The translations under genes and the position numbers were made by a program. DNA of 55,776 nt. It comes from Verrucomicrobiota bacterium. Its GTDB lineage: Bacteria; Verrucomicrobiota; Verrucomicrobiia; Limisphaerales; UBA1319. The notes under the pieces are model-generated. The model was not told the DNA's origin. It searched no databases and was given only the letters and a program-made list of their open reading frames with translations. The first letter of the stretch is position 1, and each line of letters begins with the position of its first letter. Positions 25,819-34,339 of the stretch are shown here, piece after piece. The stretch is taken from positions 1 to 55,776 of the forward strand of contig JAKLFB010000039.1 in assembly GCA_022711435.1 (NCBI GenBank), given 5' to 3'.

Positions 25819-27773
25819 AAGATCCGGCCGAGAAGATCCGGAAATTCAGGGACACGCTCGAGGCAGGGGTATCGAGGGCCGCCCGAGCTGTCGAGGCGGC
25901 GGGTGAGAAAGGAGTCTCCATTTTCGACGAGCAGCTCGATGGGAAGGCGCCGCCGGCTGGCCGAGAGGAGGGCGTCCGAGAGACGAGTTTTGGACCAGCG
26001 GCGCCCATCGATGCCGAGGATCGCCATGCCGGGCGCGAGGCCGGCCTGGTCGGCCGGCGATTCGGGGATGACATCTCTGACCTGCCCGCCAGGATCGAGC
26101 AGGAGACCGATGGAAAAAGTGGCGTTCACTTCGGATTCGGCGGTCTCGAGCGCGGTGAAGATCTCGGGAGGTGAAGGGGTGAAGGTGAGCATCCAGCCGG
26201 CGGTTCGGAGCTCGTCCAGCGGCAGATGCGGCTGGGGTGACTCGATGCGGTCCCGGAAGAACCCGCGCCAATCCGAGGGGGCGAGATCCTCGAGAAGCCG
26301 GATCACGTCCTCGAGGGTGTATGGGAGCGCGGGGGGCGAGCTCGGCGCTCGGCCGAAGAAGCGGCGGCAGAAATCATCGAGGGACCGCTGGTGATGGGTC
26401 AGTTGCCGGAGGCGGACATCGACGGCGAGCCAGGTCAGAGCGCCCTCCTGGTAGAAATCGACGCTGCGGCGGCGGGCGGCCCACGCCTGGCCGGCGCGGA
26501 AGAGGATCGGAGCGGCGGCGGCGGTGTCTTCGAGCGTGCGCCAAGCTCGGCCGCGGCGGTGTTCGAGCGTGGCGGCCGCGAGGGCGAGCCGGTCGCGGGC
26601 GGTTTCGGGCGGCCAGAGGCCGGAGCGCGCCGCGAGAACGTAGGTCAGGTAGCTGGTCAGGCCTTCGTAGATCCAGAGGAGCCGGGTATCGATCGGCGCG
26701 TTGTAGCTGTCGCGGAGCATGCCTGCAGGCAGACGGTATTTGCCGTTCCAGGCATGGATCATCTCGTGGGGGAGCAAGCTGATCTGCGCCCGGCGAAGCG
26801 ACGGATCCACCAGGGAGCGCTCGGGCATCCGGATATCGGTCGATTCCCGGTGCTCGAGCCCGGACATCTGGCTGAACTGATCGCTGAGGGCGAGCAGGAA
26901 ATGGTAATGGCGATAGGGCCTGGAGCCGAACAGGGATCCGGTCTCATCGATCAGGCGGCGAAGAGCCTCGACATCCTCGAGGCGGATTTCGAGAGCGGCT
27001 TTGCTGTCGGCCGCCAGGTGGAGAAGATGAGGGATCTTGGCAGCAGGGGCGAGGTCGATGGTGCGAAAGCCGGCGCCAGCCAGAACCGGCGAGTCGATCA
27101 GGATCGTCAGCGGGACGGGATCGAACTCAACGCGGTCCGGCATTTGATCGCGGACCGTCAGGGCCGTTCCGAAGCGCCATCCGGGAGGAAGCCTGAGCGC
27201 GGGCGCGAACGAGATGGAATCGGCTGGCAGTTGGGCGGGGTACAGAAGCATCAGATTCCAGTTCAGCATGGCCAGGTTCGGCGAAGTCGAAGGGCCTGCC
27301 GTGAAGCCGGGCCGGCCGGGGAGCACGACCTCGAAATCCAGATCCACCGACTCGGCACCCGGGGGGACGAGAATCCGGATTCGGAAGGGATCGAGCGGAT
27401 CGCGTTTCCAATCGAGGAGCTGGCTCCGGCTCGAAGGTCGGAAGGATACCAGGTCGGCCGCGGGTCCATTGGGCGCGTGCTCGCCGGGGATCCATTGCGG
27501 GTAGAGAAGATCGAGCGGCCCGGGCTGGGCAGGGCAGGTCTGACGGACCCGGACAATACGCTGGGGTGCATGCCGGGCATCGACTTCGATCCGATGCGGG
27601 GAGGCGGATGACGATGGAGGGAGCGCGCCCAGGAGGGGGATGCATCCGGCCAGGAACCACGCGGCGCGCAGGACCCGCGCGGATCGGATGATGGCGATCA
27701 ACCGGCGGTGTCCAGGTTGGCGGATTCGGGGATGGCTGCAGGGATCATCCCGCCGGTCGTTGGTTGGGCGCAT
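25779..27773 (-). CDS. M61-family metallopeptidase with PDZ domain
   Basis: Predicted exported zinc aminopeptidase/protease of the M61 (glycyl aminopeptidase-like) family, 664 aa. A signal-like hydrophobic stretch lies at about 36-56. The N-terminal beta domain contains LDLLYPQWIPGEHAPNGP, typical of M61. The catalytic domain has HEMIH (336-340) and the third zinc ligand Glu370 in IYEGLTSYL. A PDZ domain near 570-640 shows PADQAGLAPGMAILGIDG. It is the last gene of the sigma factor operon and starts 16 bases after the DUF3106-like gene stop. The first ~25 residues may be dispensable, as the start is uncertain. Confidence 0.9.
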   Translation of the reverse strand: MRPTNDRRDDPCSHPRIRQPGHRRLIAIIRSARVLRAAWFLAGCIPLLGALPPSSSASPHRIEVDARHAPQRIVRVRQTCPAQPGPLDLLYPQWIPGEHAPNGPAADLVSFRPSSRSQLLDWKRDPLDPFRIRILVPPGAESVDLDFEVVLPGRPGFTAGPSTSPNLAMLNWNLMLLYPAQLPADSISFAPALRLPPGWRFGTALTVRDQMPDRVEFDPVPLTILIDSPVLAGAGFRTIDLAPAAKIPHLLHLAADSKAALEIRLEDVEALRRLIDETGSLFGSRPYRHYHFLLALSDQFSQMSGLEHRESTDIRMPERSLVDPSLRRAQISLLPHEMIHAWNGKYRLPAGMLRDSYNAPIDTRLLWIYEGLTSYLTYVLAARSGLWPPETARDRLALAAATLEHRRGRAWRTLEDTAAAAPILFRAGQAWAARRRSVDFYQEGALTWLAVDVRLRQLTHHQRSLDDFCRRFFGRAPSSPPALPYTLEDVIRLLEDLAPSDWRGFFRDRIESPQPHLPLDELRTAGWMLTFTPSPPEIFTALETAESEVNATFSIGLLLDPGGQVRDVIPESPADQAGLAPGMAILGIDGRRWSKTRLSDALLSASRRRLPIELLVENGDSFLTRRLDSSGGPRYPCLERVPEFPDLLGRIFQPRGSAGSSSDR

Positions 27774-27789
27774 ATGGAAAGGAGGAGGC

Positions 27790-28830
27790 TCATGGGGTTG
27801 CGAAGAGGAAATCGCCGCTCATGCCGGGAGGAAGCGGAGGCAGCTTTTCGACGAGCTCGCGCCAGAGCTGGCGTTCCTCCGGGGACATGGTCTTCCAGCG
27901 TTCGGCGTTTTGGAGGAAGCGCTCGCGTTCGGGCGGGGAGAGGGCGACGAACTTCTCGAACGCGACGACATATTGGCGGCGCTGGTCGGGGGGCAGCCGG
28001 GGCAGGGCTTCGAGGACGGGCTGGACCCGGGCCAGCTCGGTTTCGGAGAGCGACTCGAGGACTTTTTGGCGGGCATCGGGGCCGAGCTGGAAGAAGCGGT
28101 CGATGCCGCTGGCGCGGAGCTGGCGCTGCTCCGGGGAAAGGGATTGCCAGCGGCGAAAGCCCTCCTCGAGCTGGTCGCGGCGATCGGGAGGCAGGCGGGC
28201 GAACCAGGCCCTTTGCTGGGCGGGAGAGATCATGTCCAGCTGGACGAAGTAGTGGCGGGTGGACTCGTTCTCGAGCGCCTCCTTTTGCAGGTCGGGCGGG
28301 AGCAGATCCCACTCGACGAGCCGCTGGTCTACAAGATCGCGATACTCGGGCGGGACCCGGCTTAAGCCAGGGGCGCGCTGTTCCCGGGGCATCCGCATCA
28401 AAGGCAGGAGATGATAGCGGAGCTCGAGCGTTCGCAGCCGAAGCTCGCGCTCGTCGGGGGGCAGCCCGTCATATTCGGCGAGCTTGGATCGCAGGGCCTG
28501 AACTCGTCCCGGCCAGCGCTGCTCGAGAATCCGCTCGCGCTCGGCGGGGTTGGCGCGCAGGAGATGGCGGAATTCGTCGACAGGCGAGCGATAGGCGCCG
28601 GAGGAGGGCGAGGGGGCTGATGGTGCGGCCGGGGTTGCGTTCGAGACGGATGCGGGCAGCGGAGGAACGGGTTGGGACGCGAGCGGAGTGGCGGCGATGG
28701 ATCCCGTCAGACCGGCCAGGATCGAACAAAGGCGCCGGCGGCAAGCCGCCGCGCGCGCAGCGCGGGCCGACAATGCGCCGCCTGGATCGGGCGATCTCTT
28801 GAGCGGTTCCAGCGGCATGGCGCAGTGCAA
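27790..28830 (-). CDS. DUF3106-like exported protein
   Basis: A 346-aa protein with a possible N-terminal signal (RRLCSILAGLTGSIAATPLA, about 32-51) and a Pro/Ser/Ala-rich linker. The rest is built of repeated helical units around LPPDxRxQ and SPEQRQLW-type motifs: LPPDRRDQLEEGFRRWQSLS, LPPDQRRQYVVAFEKFVALS and MSPEERQLWRELVEKLPPLP. This is the pattern of DUF3106, whose function is unknown. The spacing suggests a long charged helical repeat. It sits between a putative anti-sigma factor (8 bases upstream) and the M61-type peptidase (16 bases downstream), so a shared envelope-stress role is inferred. An ATG at 28818 is an alternative start. Confidence 0.75.
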   Translation of the reverse strand: MHCAMPLEPLKRSPDPGGALSARAARAAACRRRLCSILAGLTGSIAATPLASQPVPPLPASVSNATPAAPSAPSPSSGAYRSPVDEFRHLLRANPAERERILEQRWPGRVQALRSKLAEYDGLPPDERELRLRTLELRYHLLPLMRMPREQRAPGLSRVPPEYRDLVDQRLVEWDLLPPDLQKEALENESTRHYFVQLDMISPAQQRAWFARLPPDRRDQLEEGFRRWQSLSPEQRQLRASGIDRFFQLGPDARQKVLESLSETELARVQPVLEALPRLPPDQRRQYVVAFEKFVALSPPERERFLQNAERWKTMSPEERQLWRELVEKLPPLPPGMSGDFLFATP

Positions 28831-28838
28831 TCCTGGAT

Positions 28839-29351
28839 CTACTGGAGGGCGGCGAGAAGCTCCTCATCCACGGGAACCGCCGCGGGATCGAGGCGGCGGA
28901 TGACGTCGAAGTCCGACAGGAGATCCAGGGAGAGGGGGAAGTCCGATATTTGGGCGACGCTGCGGGCGATCTCGACTCGAGTTTGCGATTGGTGGTGGCG
29001 ATAGCCGATGAAGGCGGCAGAGGCCAGCAGGATGGCCGCCGCCGCCGAGGCGGCAGCCCAGCGGAGCGGAGGCAGCCAGAGCCGCCAAAAGCTCAACAGG
29101 TCCAATCGGCGCGAGCCAGCCGCCGAGGGCCGATCAAGGGCGGCCATGATCTTCGGGACGAAACCAGGCGATACAGGTGGATCCGGAAGCTCGCGAAGCC
29201 ATTGGCCGACCTGAAGGTCGGATTCCCATTGGGCCCGCTGCTCGGGATGCCCCGCCAGCCAGGACTCGAGCCGGCGGATTTCCTCCGCCGACGGCGCCCG
29301 CCGAAGGCTGTCGTCCCGCAATGCCTCGAGATGGCCGGGCATGGAATTCAT
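28839..29351 (-). CDS. Putative membrane anti-sigma factor
   Basis: A 170-aa protein with a soluble N-terminal half rich in acidic and basic helices (MPGHLEALRDDSLRRAPSAEEIRRLESWLAGHPEQ). A single membrane helix lies at about 97-117 (RWAAASAAAAILLASAAFIGY), followed by a 50-residue exterior tail. Its position 32 bases after an ECF sigma factor gene and this topology are what mark it as an anti-sigma factor. A zinc-binding HxxxCxxC motif is absent, so it is not of the ZAS type. Homology was not recognised, and the assignment rests on context. Confidence 0.65.
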   Translation of the reverse strand: MNSMPGHLEALRDDSLRRAPSAEEIRRLESWLAGHPEQRAQWESDLQVGQWLRELPDPPVSPGFVPKIMAALDRPSAAGSRRLDLLSFWRLWLPPLRWAAASAAAAILLASAAFIGYRHHQSQTRVEIARSVAQISDFPLSLDLLSDFDVIRRLDPAAVPVDEELLAALQ

Positions 29352-29383
29352 GACGGTCTGTTAGGATGAAAACCGGGTCGGGA

Positions 29384-30022
29384 TCAAAGTTGCGGGTTTG
29401 TCGAATCCGGCAGGCGGATCGGGCGAGGCCAATCTCCCGAGCGCAGGTAGGGTTTCAACTGCTGTTTGAGCGTCTCCCGGGCGCGGTGGATGAGAGACTT
29501 GGTGGCGGGCACGGTTGTATCGAGGATTTGGGCGATGTCTTCGTAGGGCAGTTGCCGGTCCCGCAGGAGCAGGAGAGCCGATCGCTGGATTTCCGGGAGG
29601 CCGGCCAGGGCCAGCTCGATGGCGGCGTCGAGCTCGCGCCGGAGCAGGGCCTGGGGTGCGAGCAGGGCATGAGGATCGGGATTTTGGACTTCAGGACGGC
29701 CAGTGTCGCCGGGCGCAGCGGAATCGAGTGGATCGGCCGGGTGGCGGGCGCGACGCCGAAGCTCGTTGAGGCAGAGGTTGCGGGCGATGGTGTAGAGCCA
29801 GGTGGCGAATCGGGCGGTCGGCCGATATCGCCCGGCCGATTTAAATGCCTGGAGAAAGACGTTTTGGGCGATGTCCTCGGCCTCGTCGGGATCGCGAAGT
29901 GTTCGGCGGACCAGGCTGACGATCGGCTGCTGGTATTTCTCGACCAGAAGGGTGAATGCGGCTCGGTCGCCGCGCTTGGCGCGCAGCATCAATTCCGCGT
30001 CTGGATCAGGGACGGAGCCCAT
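29384..30022 (-). CDS. ECF RNA polymerase sigma factor
   Basis: Sigma70-family extracytoplasmic-function factor, 212 aa from the ATG at 30022. Region 2 is seen as AFTLLVEKYQQPIVSLVRRT, DEAEDIAQNVFLQAFKSAGR and FATWLYTIARNLCLNELRRR. A linker of about 35 residues with Asp/Pro/Gly follows, then region 4: ALAGLPEIQRSALLLLRDRQ, LPYEDIAQILDTTVPATKSL and IHRARETLKQQL. A longer frame to 30058 adds 12 unlikely residues. It heads the operon sigma, anti-sigma, DUF3106-like, M61 peptidase, and faces glnD divergently across about 200 bases. Its target promoters are unknown; autoregulation is likely by analogy. Confidence 0.92.
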   Translation of the reverse strand: MGSVPDPDAELMLRAKRGDRAAFTLLVEKYQQPIVSLVRRTLRDPDEAEDIAQNVFLQAFKSAGRYRPTARFATWLYTIARNLCLNELRRRARHPADPLDSAAPGDTGRPEVQNPDPHALLAPQALLRRELDAAIELALAGLPEIQRSALLLLRDRQLPYEDIAQILDTTVPATKSLIHRARETLKQQLKPYLRSGDWPRPIRLPDSTNPQL

Positions 30023-30219
30023 GGTAGCTAGGCCGACACCCGCGAGGCGCTGGCGCATCGATCCCTCCGCGAGCCGGGGGGCGGCGGTCGCGAGGCCGAC
30101 CGCAGCGGCGCGGGCCGGTCAGGCGCAAGCCGGACGATACTACAAACACCGGGGGACCGGCAAGGGTTGCCGCCAATTCGTCGTTTGCTTTTTCGCGGAG
30201 TTGGGACTTAAGCTCGCGC

Positions 30220-32994
30220 GTGCAGCGGATCCTGGAAAAGATCGAGGCGAGCGCGACGGCGCGGCTGGTGCTGCCGCCGGGCCGTTCGCCCGCGGCGGAG
30301 CTGGCCAGGTATCGCGCCTATCTCAAGGTGCAGAACCAGCGCCTGAAGATCCTGCATCGGAGCGGATTGAGCGGGCGGAGGGTCTGCGAGGCCCGGGCGG
30401 TGGTCATCGACAGGCTGCTCGGGCACCTGCTGGAGGCGCTGGCGGGATGCCAGCCTGCGGAGATGCCGATGCCGCCGCTGGCGATCGTGGCTGTAGGCGG
30501 CTACGGGCGCCGGGAGCTCAATCCGCACAGCGACATCGACGTGATGTTCCTTCATGATGGCGAGGTTGCCCCGGGAGGGCGGCATCGGGAGGCGATGACG
30601 CGGCTCACCGAGGCGATGCTCGTGCTCCTGTTCGATCTGGGATTCAAGGTCGGACATTCGGTCCGGACGGTCGAGGACTGCGTCCATGTAGCCAATCAGG
30701 ACATGCAATCGAAGACCTCGCTGATCGAGGCGCGCTGGGTGGCCGGGCAGGCCGATCTGTTCGAGCGCATGGAGCGGGCCGTGCTGGCCCGCTGCGTGCG
30801 CAAGCACGAGGCCGAATACGTCGCCGCGCGGCTGAAAGACCAGGCGGCGCGCCGCGCCAAGTACGGGGATTCGGCGACGATGCAGGAGCCGAATGTCAAG
30901 AATGGCTGCGGGGGGCTGCGCGATCTGCAAAATCTGCTGTGGATGGCCTTCTTCAAGCACCGGGTGCGGACGCTGTCGGACCTCGAAGCGCGGGGTTGGA
31001 TCAATCCCGGCGAGCGGAGGCAGCTCGAAAATGCCTACGATTTCCTGCTCCGGATCCGGACCGAGCTGCATTATCAGACGAACCGTGCGGTGGACGTCCT
31101 GATGAAATCGCTGCAGCCGCCGATCGCGCTGAGCCTGGGGTTCGCGGACCGGTCGCCGATGAAGCGCGTGGAGCGTTTCATGCGGCCGGTCTACACGCAC
31201 ATGCGCCGGATCTACCTGCTGACCCGCACGCTCGAGCAGCGGCTCGCGCTGGAGATGGAGGGGAAGCCGGCCTCTCCGTGGCGGCGGCTCTTTCCAGGCA
31301 GGCGGCCGGCCCCGCCGCGAGATGGATTCCAGTGGGCGGGCGGAGAAATCCGCGCAGTGTCGAGCGATGTGTTCCGAGAAGAGCCGGCTCGTCTGATGCG
31401 GGTTTTTCTCCAGCTGCAGCAGCGCGGGCTCCGGCTCCACCCGGACATGGCGCAGCTCATCCGCCATGAGCTGCCGCGGGTCGACCGCGGCTTCCGAAAG
31501 GACGCCCATGTCCGCGACACGTTCCTCGAGATCCTGAGCCAGAGGGGACGGGTGGCACCAGTGCTGCGGGCGATGCACGAGGTCGATCTGCTCGGACGCT
31601 ACCTGCCCGAGTTCGGCAAGCTGACCTGCCTGGTGCAGCACGAGTTCTTTCATCGCTACACGGCGGATGAGCACACCCTGGTCGCGATCGAGATGCTCGA
31701 TCAGGTGTGGACGGCGACGCGGCCGCCTTTCGAGCATTTCCGGGAGATCTTTCGCAAGATCGAGCATCCGCATTTGCTCTACCTGGCGCTGCTGCTGCAC
31801 GATGCCGGGAAAGCGACGGCATCGCGCCGGCATGCGGCCGACAGCGCGAAGCTGGCCCTGCGCGTCGCCCGCCGGCTCGAGCTGGAGGCGGACGCCGCCG
31901 CCGCCCTGGTCCGCCTCGTCGAGCATCACCTGGCCATGATCCAGATGTCCCAGCGGCACGACCTGGACGATCCGGGCGTCGCTCGCAAGCTGGCGCGCGA
32001 GGCGGCGACGCTCGAAAACCTCAACTTGCTGCTGCTGCTGACCTTCGCGGATTCTTTGGGGACCAGCGCCGCTCACTGGAACGATTTCAAGGAGACGCTG
32101 CTCTGGACCCTGTACCAGCGAGCAGCCGACGTGTTGGCCGGGGTCGAAACGGCAAGGACGGATGCGCGCCGCCGCGAGGAGCTCGCCGCTGAGGTCCGCC
32201 GGCTCGCCGCCGGATCCGTGCCGGAGGAGGAGATCGCTGCGCATTTCGCCGGCCTCCCTCCCCGCTATTTCCGGATCCGATCGGCGGCCGAGATCGCCGC
32301 CGATGCAGGGCTGGCGCACCGCTTCTTCGTCCTGCTGCAGACCCACGGCCGCCACGCTCTCGAGCCGCAGGTGGCATGGCAGGACGAGCCCGATCGCGGC
32401 TATGCCGTGCTCAAGGTCTGCACGTGGGATCGGGCCGGGCTGTTCAGCCGGATCGCCGGTTCCCTGACCGCGGCGGGCTTGAACATCCTCAGCGCCCAGA
32501 TCTTCTCCCGGTCGGACGGCGTGATCCTGGACCTGTTTTACGTGTGCGACGCCCGGACCGGCGCGCTGCCCCGGGCCGCGGCGCGGGCTCGAGTCGAGGA
32601 GGTGCTCCGAGGCGCGCTGCTGGGCGACGTCGACGTCGGTGCGCTGGTGAGCCGGGCCAAGCGCGAGGCCCCGCTCCTGCCATACCTCGAGGGCGAGCGG
32701 CTTCCCGCCCGGGTGCGTTTCGATGCAACCACCCCCGATGTGCGGACGGCGATCGAGGTGCAGAGCGAGGACCGGGTCGGGCTGCTCTATTCGCTGGTCC
32801 GGACGTTGAGCGATCTGGGTCTGGACATATCGACAGCCAAGATTTGCACCGAGAACGGCGCGGCCATCGACACCTTTTACGTGAGCGATGCCAAGGGGGG
32901 TAAGGTGGCCGATCCGGCCCGGTGGGCGCAGATCGAGCGCGGCCTGATCGAGGCCATCCGTTCGCTGGATGGCGCGAACCCATCGTCCGCATGA
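30220..32994 (+). CDS. glnD: PII uridylyltransferase / uridylyl-removing enzyme
   Basis: Nitrogen-status sensor that modifies PII proteins, 924 aa. The nucleotidyltransferase motif GGYGRREL (93-100) with SDID (104-107) is intact. An HD domain follows, with HRYTADEHT, LLLHDAGK and a later RRHAADSA. Two ACT domains lie at the C-terminus: YAVLKVCTWDRAGLFSRIAG and AIEVQSEDRVGLLYSLVRTL. Both enzymatic halves look active. The start appears to be GTG at 30220; no closer in-frame ATG fits. The stop overlaps the permease start by ATGA (32991-32994). No PII or glutamine synthetase gene is nearby. Confidence 0.94.
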   Translation: MQRILEKIEASATARLVLPPGRSPAAELARYRAYLKVQNQRLKILHRSGLSGRRVCEARAVVIDRLLGHLLEALAGCQPAEMPMPPLAIVAVGGYGRRELNPHSDIDVMFLHDGEVAPGGRHREAMTRLTEAMLVLLFDLGFKVGHSVRTVEDCVHVANQDMQSKTSLIEARWVAGQADLFERMERAVLARCVRKHEAEYVAARLKDQAARRAKYGDSATMQEPNVKNGCGGLRDLQNLLWMAFFKHRVRTLSDLEARGWINPGERRQLENAYDFLLRIRTELHYQTNRAVDVLMKSLQPPIALSLGFADRSPMKRVERFMRPVYTHMRRIYLLTRTLEQRLALEMEGKPASPWRRLFPGRRPAPPRDGFQWAGGEIRAVSSDVFREEPARLMRVFLQLQQRGLRLHPDMAQLIRHELPRVDRGFRKDAHVRDTFLEILSQRGRVAPVLRAMHEVDLLGRYLPEFGKLTCLVQHEFFHRYTADEHTLVAIEMLDQVWTATRPPFEHFREIFRKIEHPHLLYLALLLHDAGKATASRRHAADSAKLALRVARRLELEADAAAALVRLVEHHLAMIQMSQRHDLDDPGVARKLAREAATLENLNLLLLLTFADSLGTSAAHWNDFKETLLWTLYQRAADVLAGVETARTDARRREELAAEVRRLAAGSVPEEEIAAHFAGLPPRYFRIRSAAEIAADAGLAHRFFVLLQTHGRHALEPQVAWQDEPDRGYAVLKVCTWDRAGLFSRIAGSLTAAGLNILSAQIFSRSDGVILDLFYVCDARTGALPRAAARARVEEVLRGALLGDVDVGALVSRAKREAPLLPYLEGERLPARVRFDATTPDVRTAIEVQSEDRVGLLYSLVRTLSDLGLDISTAKICTENGAAIDTFYVSDAKGGKVADPARWAQIERGLIEAIRSLDGANPSSA

Positions 32995-34106
32995 AAACGC
33001 TCCAGGGATATCTGATCCGCCAGGTGGTCGTGGCCTTGGCCATGTCGGTGGGCGTGTTCACCTTGATCCTGCTCCTGGGCAACGTCCTGAAGGAGGTGTT
33101 GGCGATGCTGGTCAACCGGCAGGCCACCCTGGTGGTGGTGGCGCAGGCGGTCGGATTGCTCGTGCCATTCGTCCTGGTGTACGCGCTGCCGATGGGCATG
33201 TTGACGGCCACGCTGCTGGTGTTCGGCCGGTTCAGCGCGGATCAGGAGCTGACGGCGGTCCGCGCCAACGGGGTGAGCCTCACGGCCCTGATCACGCCGG
33301 TGCTCCTTTTGTCGGTGGCGCTGAGCCTTGTTTGCGCGGCCATCAACCTCGAGCTGGCCCAGCGCTGCCGCCACGCTTACAAGGAGCTCGTCAACCGGTT
33401 TCGGACCCAGGTCGACGCCCTCGCGCTGGCCGAAGGACGATTTCTGACCGATCAGAAGAGGTTCTATCTCTACATCGGCAGAATCCGCGGCACCAATCTC
33501 GAGAACATCCTCCTGTCCCAGCTCGACCAGGGCCGGGTGGTCCAGCGGGTTCGAGCCTCGGGCGGCTCCTATGGATGGGGCGATGCAGGGGATGCCCAGC
33601 CGCAGCTCGAGCTGCTGCTGACCAACGTCTGGGGCCTCCATTACTCGACCAACGCCGCCGGCGAGGGCGGCCAGTGGAATCCGGTGATCATGGAGGAGTG
33701 GCCTCTTACGGTGCCCTTCGGCGCATCCGGCAGCCAGCGGCGCGCGCCGCGGTATTCGGAGATGACTTTTCGGCAGCTCTGGATGGAGAAGCGCGAGCTC
33801 GATCGGCAGGGCGTGGACGCCACGCCGGTCGAGGTTCAGCTGCACCGGCAGGCCGCCTTCTCGTTTGCGTGCATCGGATTCACCCTCCTGGGGATACCGC
33901 TGGGCATCCGGACGCATCGACGGGAGACGAGCGTGGGCGTTGCCCTGGCCATCGTGCTGGTGCTGGTCTATTACAGCTTCATGGTGCTGGGCCAATCGCT
34001 CCAGACCCGCGCCGAATGGGCGCCGCAACTGATCCTTTGGCTGCCCAACTTCATTTTTCAGGCGGTGGGCGTGGTCCTGCTTTGGCGGGCCAACCGCGGT
34101 GTGTAA
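32991..34106 (+). CDS. LptF/LptG-family LPS-transport permease
   Basis: Inner-membrane permease of the YjgP/YjgQ family, 371 aa. It starts MKTLQGYLIRQVVVALAMSV, with membrane helices at about 10-30, 55-80 and 95-118 and the conserved LPMGMLTATLLVFGRFSADQELTAVRANGV. A periplasmic beta domain (about 130-280) follows, then three C-terminal helices beginning FSFACIGFTLLGIPLGIRTH. With LptB and LptC it would extract LPS from the membrane. LptF versus LptG cannot be told, and only one is present here. It overlaps glnD by four bases; the 233 bases downstream to proS hold no gene. Confidence 0.9.
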   Translation: MKTLQGYLIRQVVVALAMSVGVFTLILLLGNVLKEVLAMLVNRQATLVVVAQAVGLLVPFVLVYALPMGMLTATLLVFGRFSADQELTAVRANGVSLTALITPVLLLSVALSLVCAAINLELAQRCRHAYKELVNRFRTQVDALALAEGRFLTDQKRFYLYIGRIRGTNLENILLSQLDQGRVVQRVRASGGSYGWGDAGDAQPQLELLLTNVWGLHYSTNAAGEGGQWNPVIMEEWPLTVPFGASGSQRRAPRYSEMTFRQLWMEKRELDRQGVDATPVEVQLHRQAAFSFACIGFTLLGIPLGIRTHRRETSVGVALAIVLVLVYYSFMVLGQSLQTRAEWAPQLILWLPNFIFQAVGVVLLWRANRGV

Positions 34107-34339
34107 GGCAGTGGGGCGGCCACCTTGACCCAGTTCAAAGACCGAATTGGCCCGATCTTGGCAGGTCTCGATCCTGCTGCGTTGTCCGCCGGAATGGCAA
34201 CACCTTGCGCTCGCCAATTGTCAAATATTTAGATGCGACCCCATTGTTCGGATCACTGGCCCGCATAAATTGCTGGCCAGAAAGGCGTCCATCAGTCCAA
34301 ATTCATCTCCGTTTGGATCGACACTATTGGAATCTGACC

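Noticed and set aside
32969..34339. Apparent 450-residue N-terminal extension of prolyl-tRNA synthetase
   Set aside because: It is out-of-frame translation of the LptF/G gene and spacer; the synthetase family begins at 34340.
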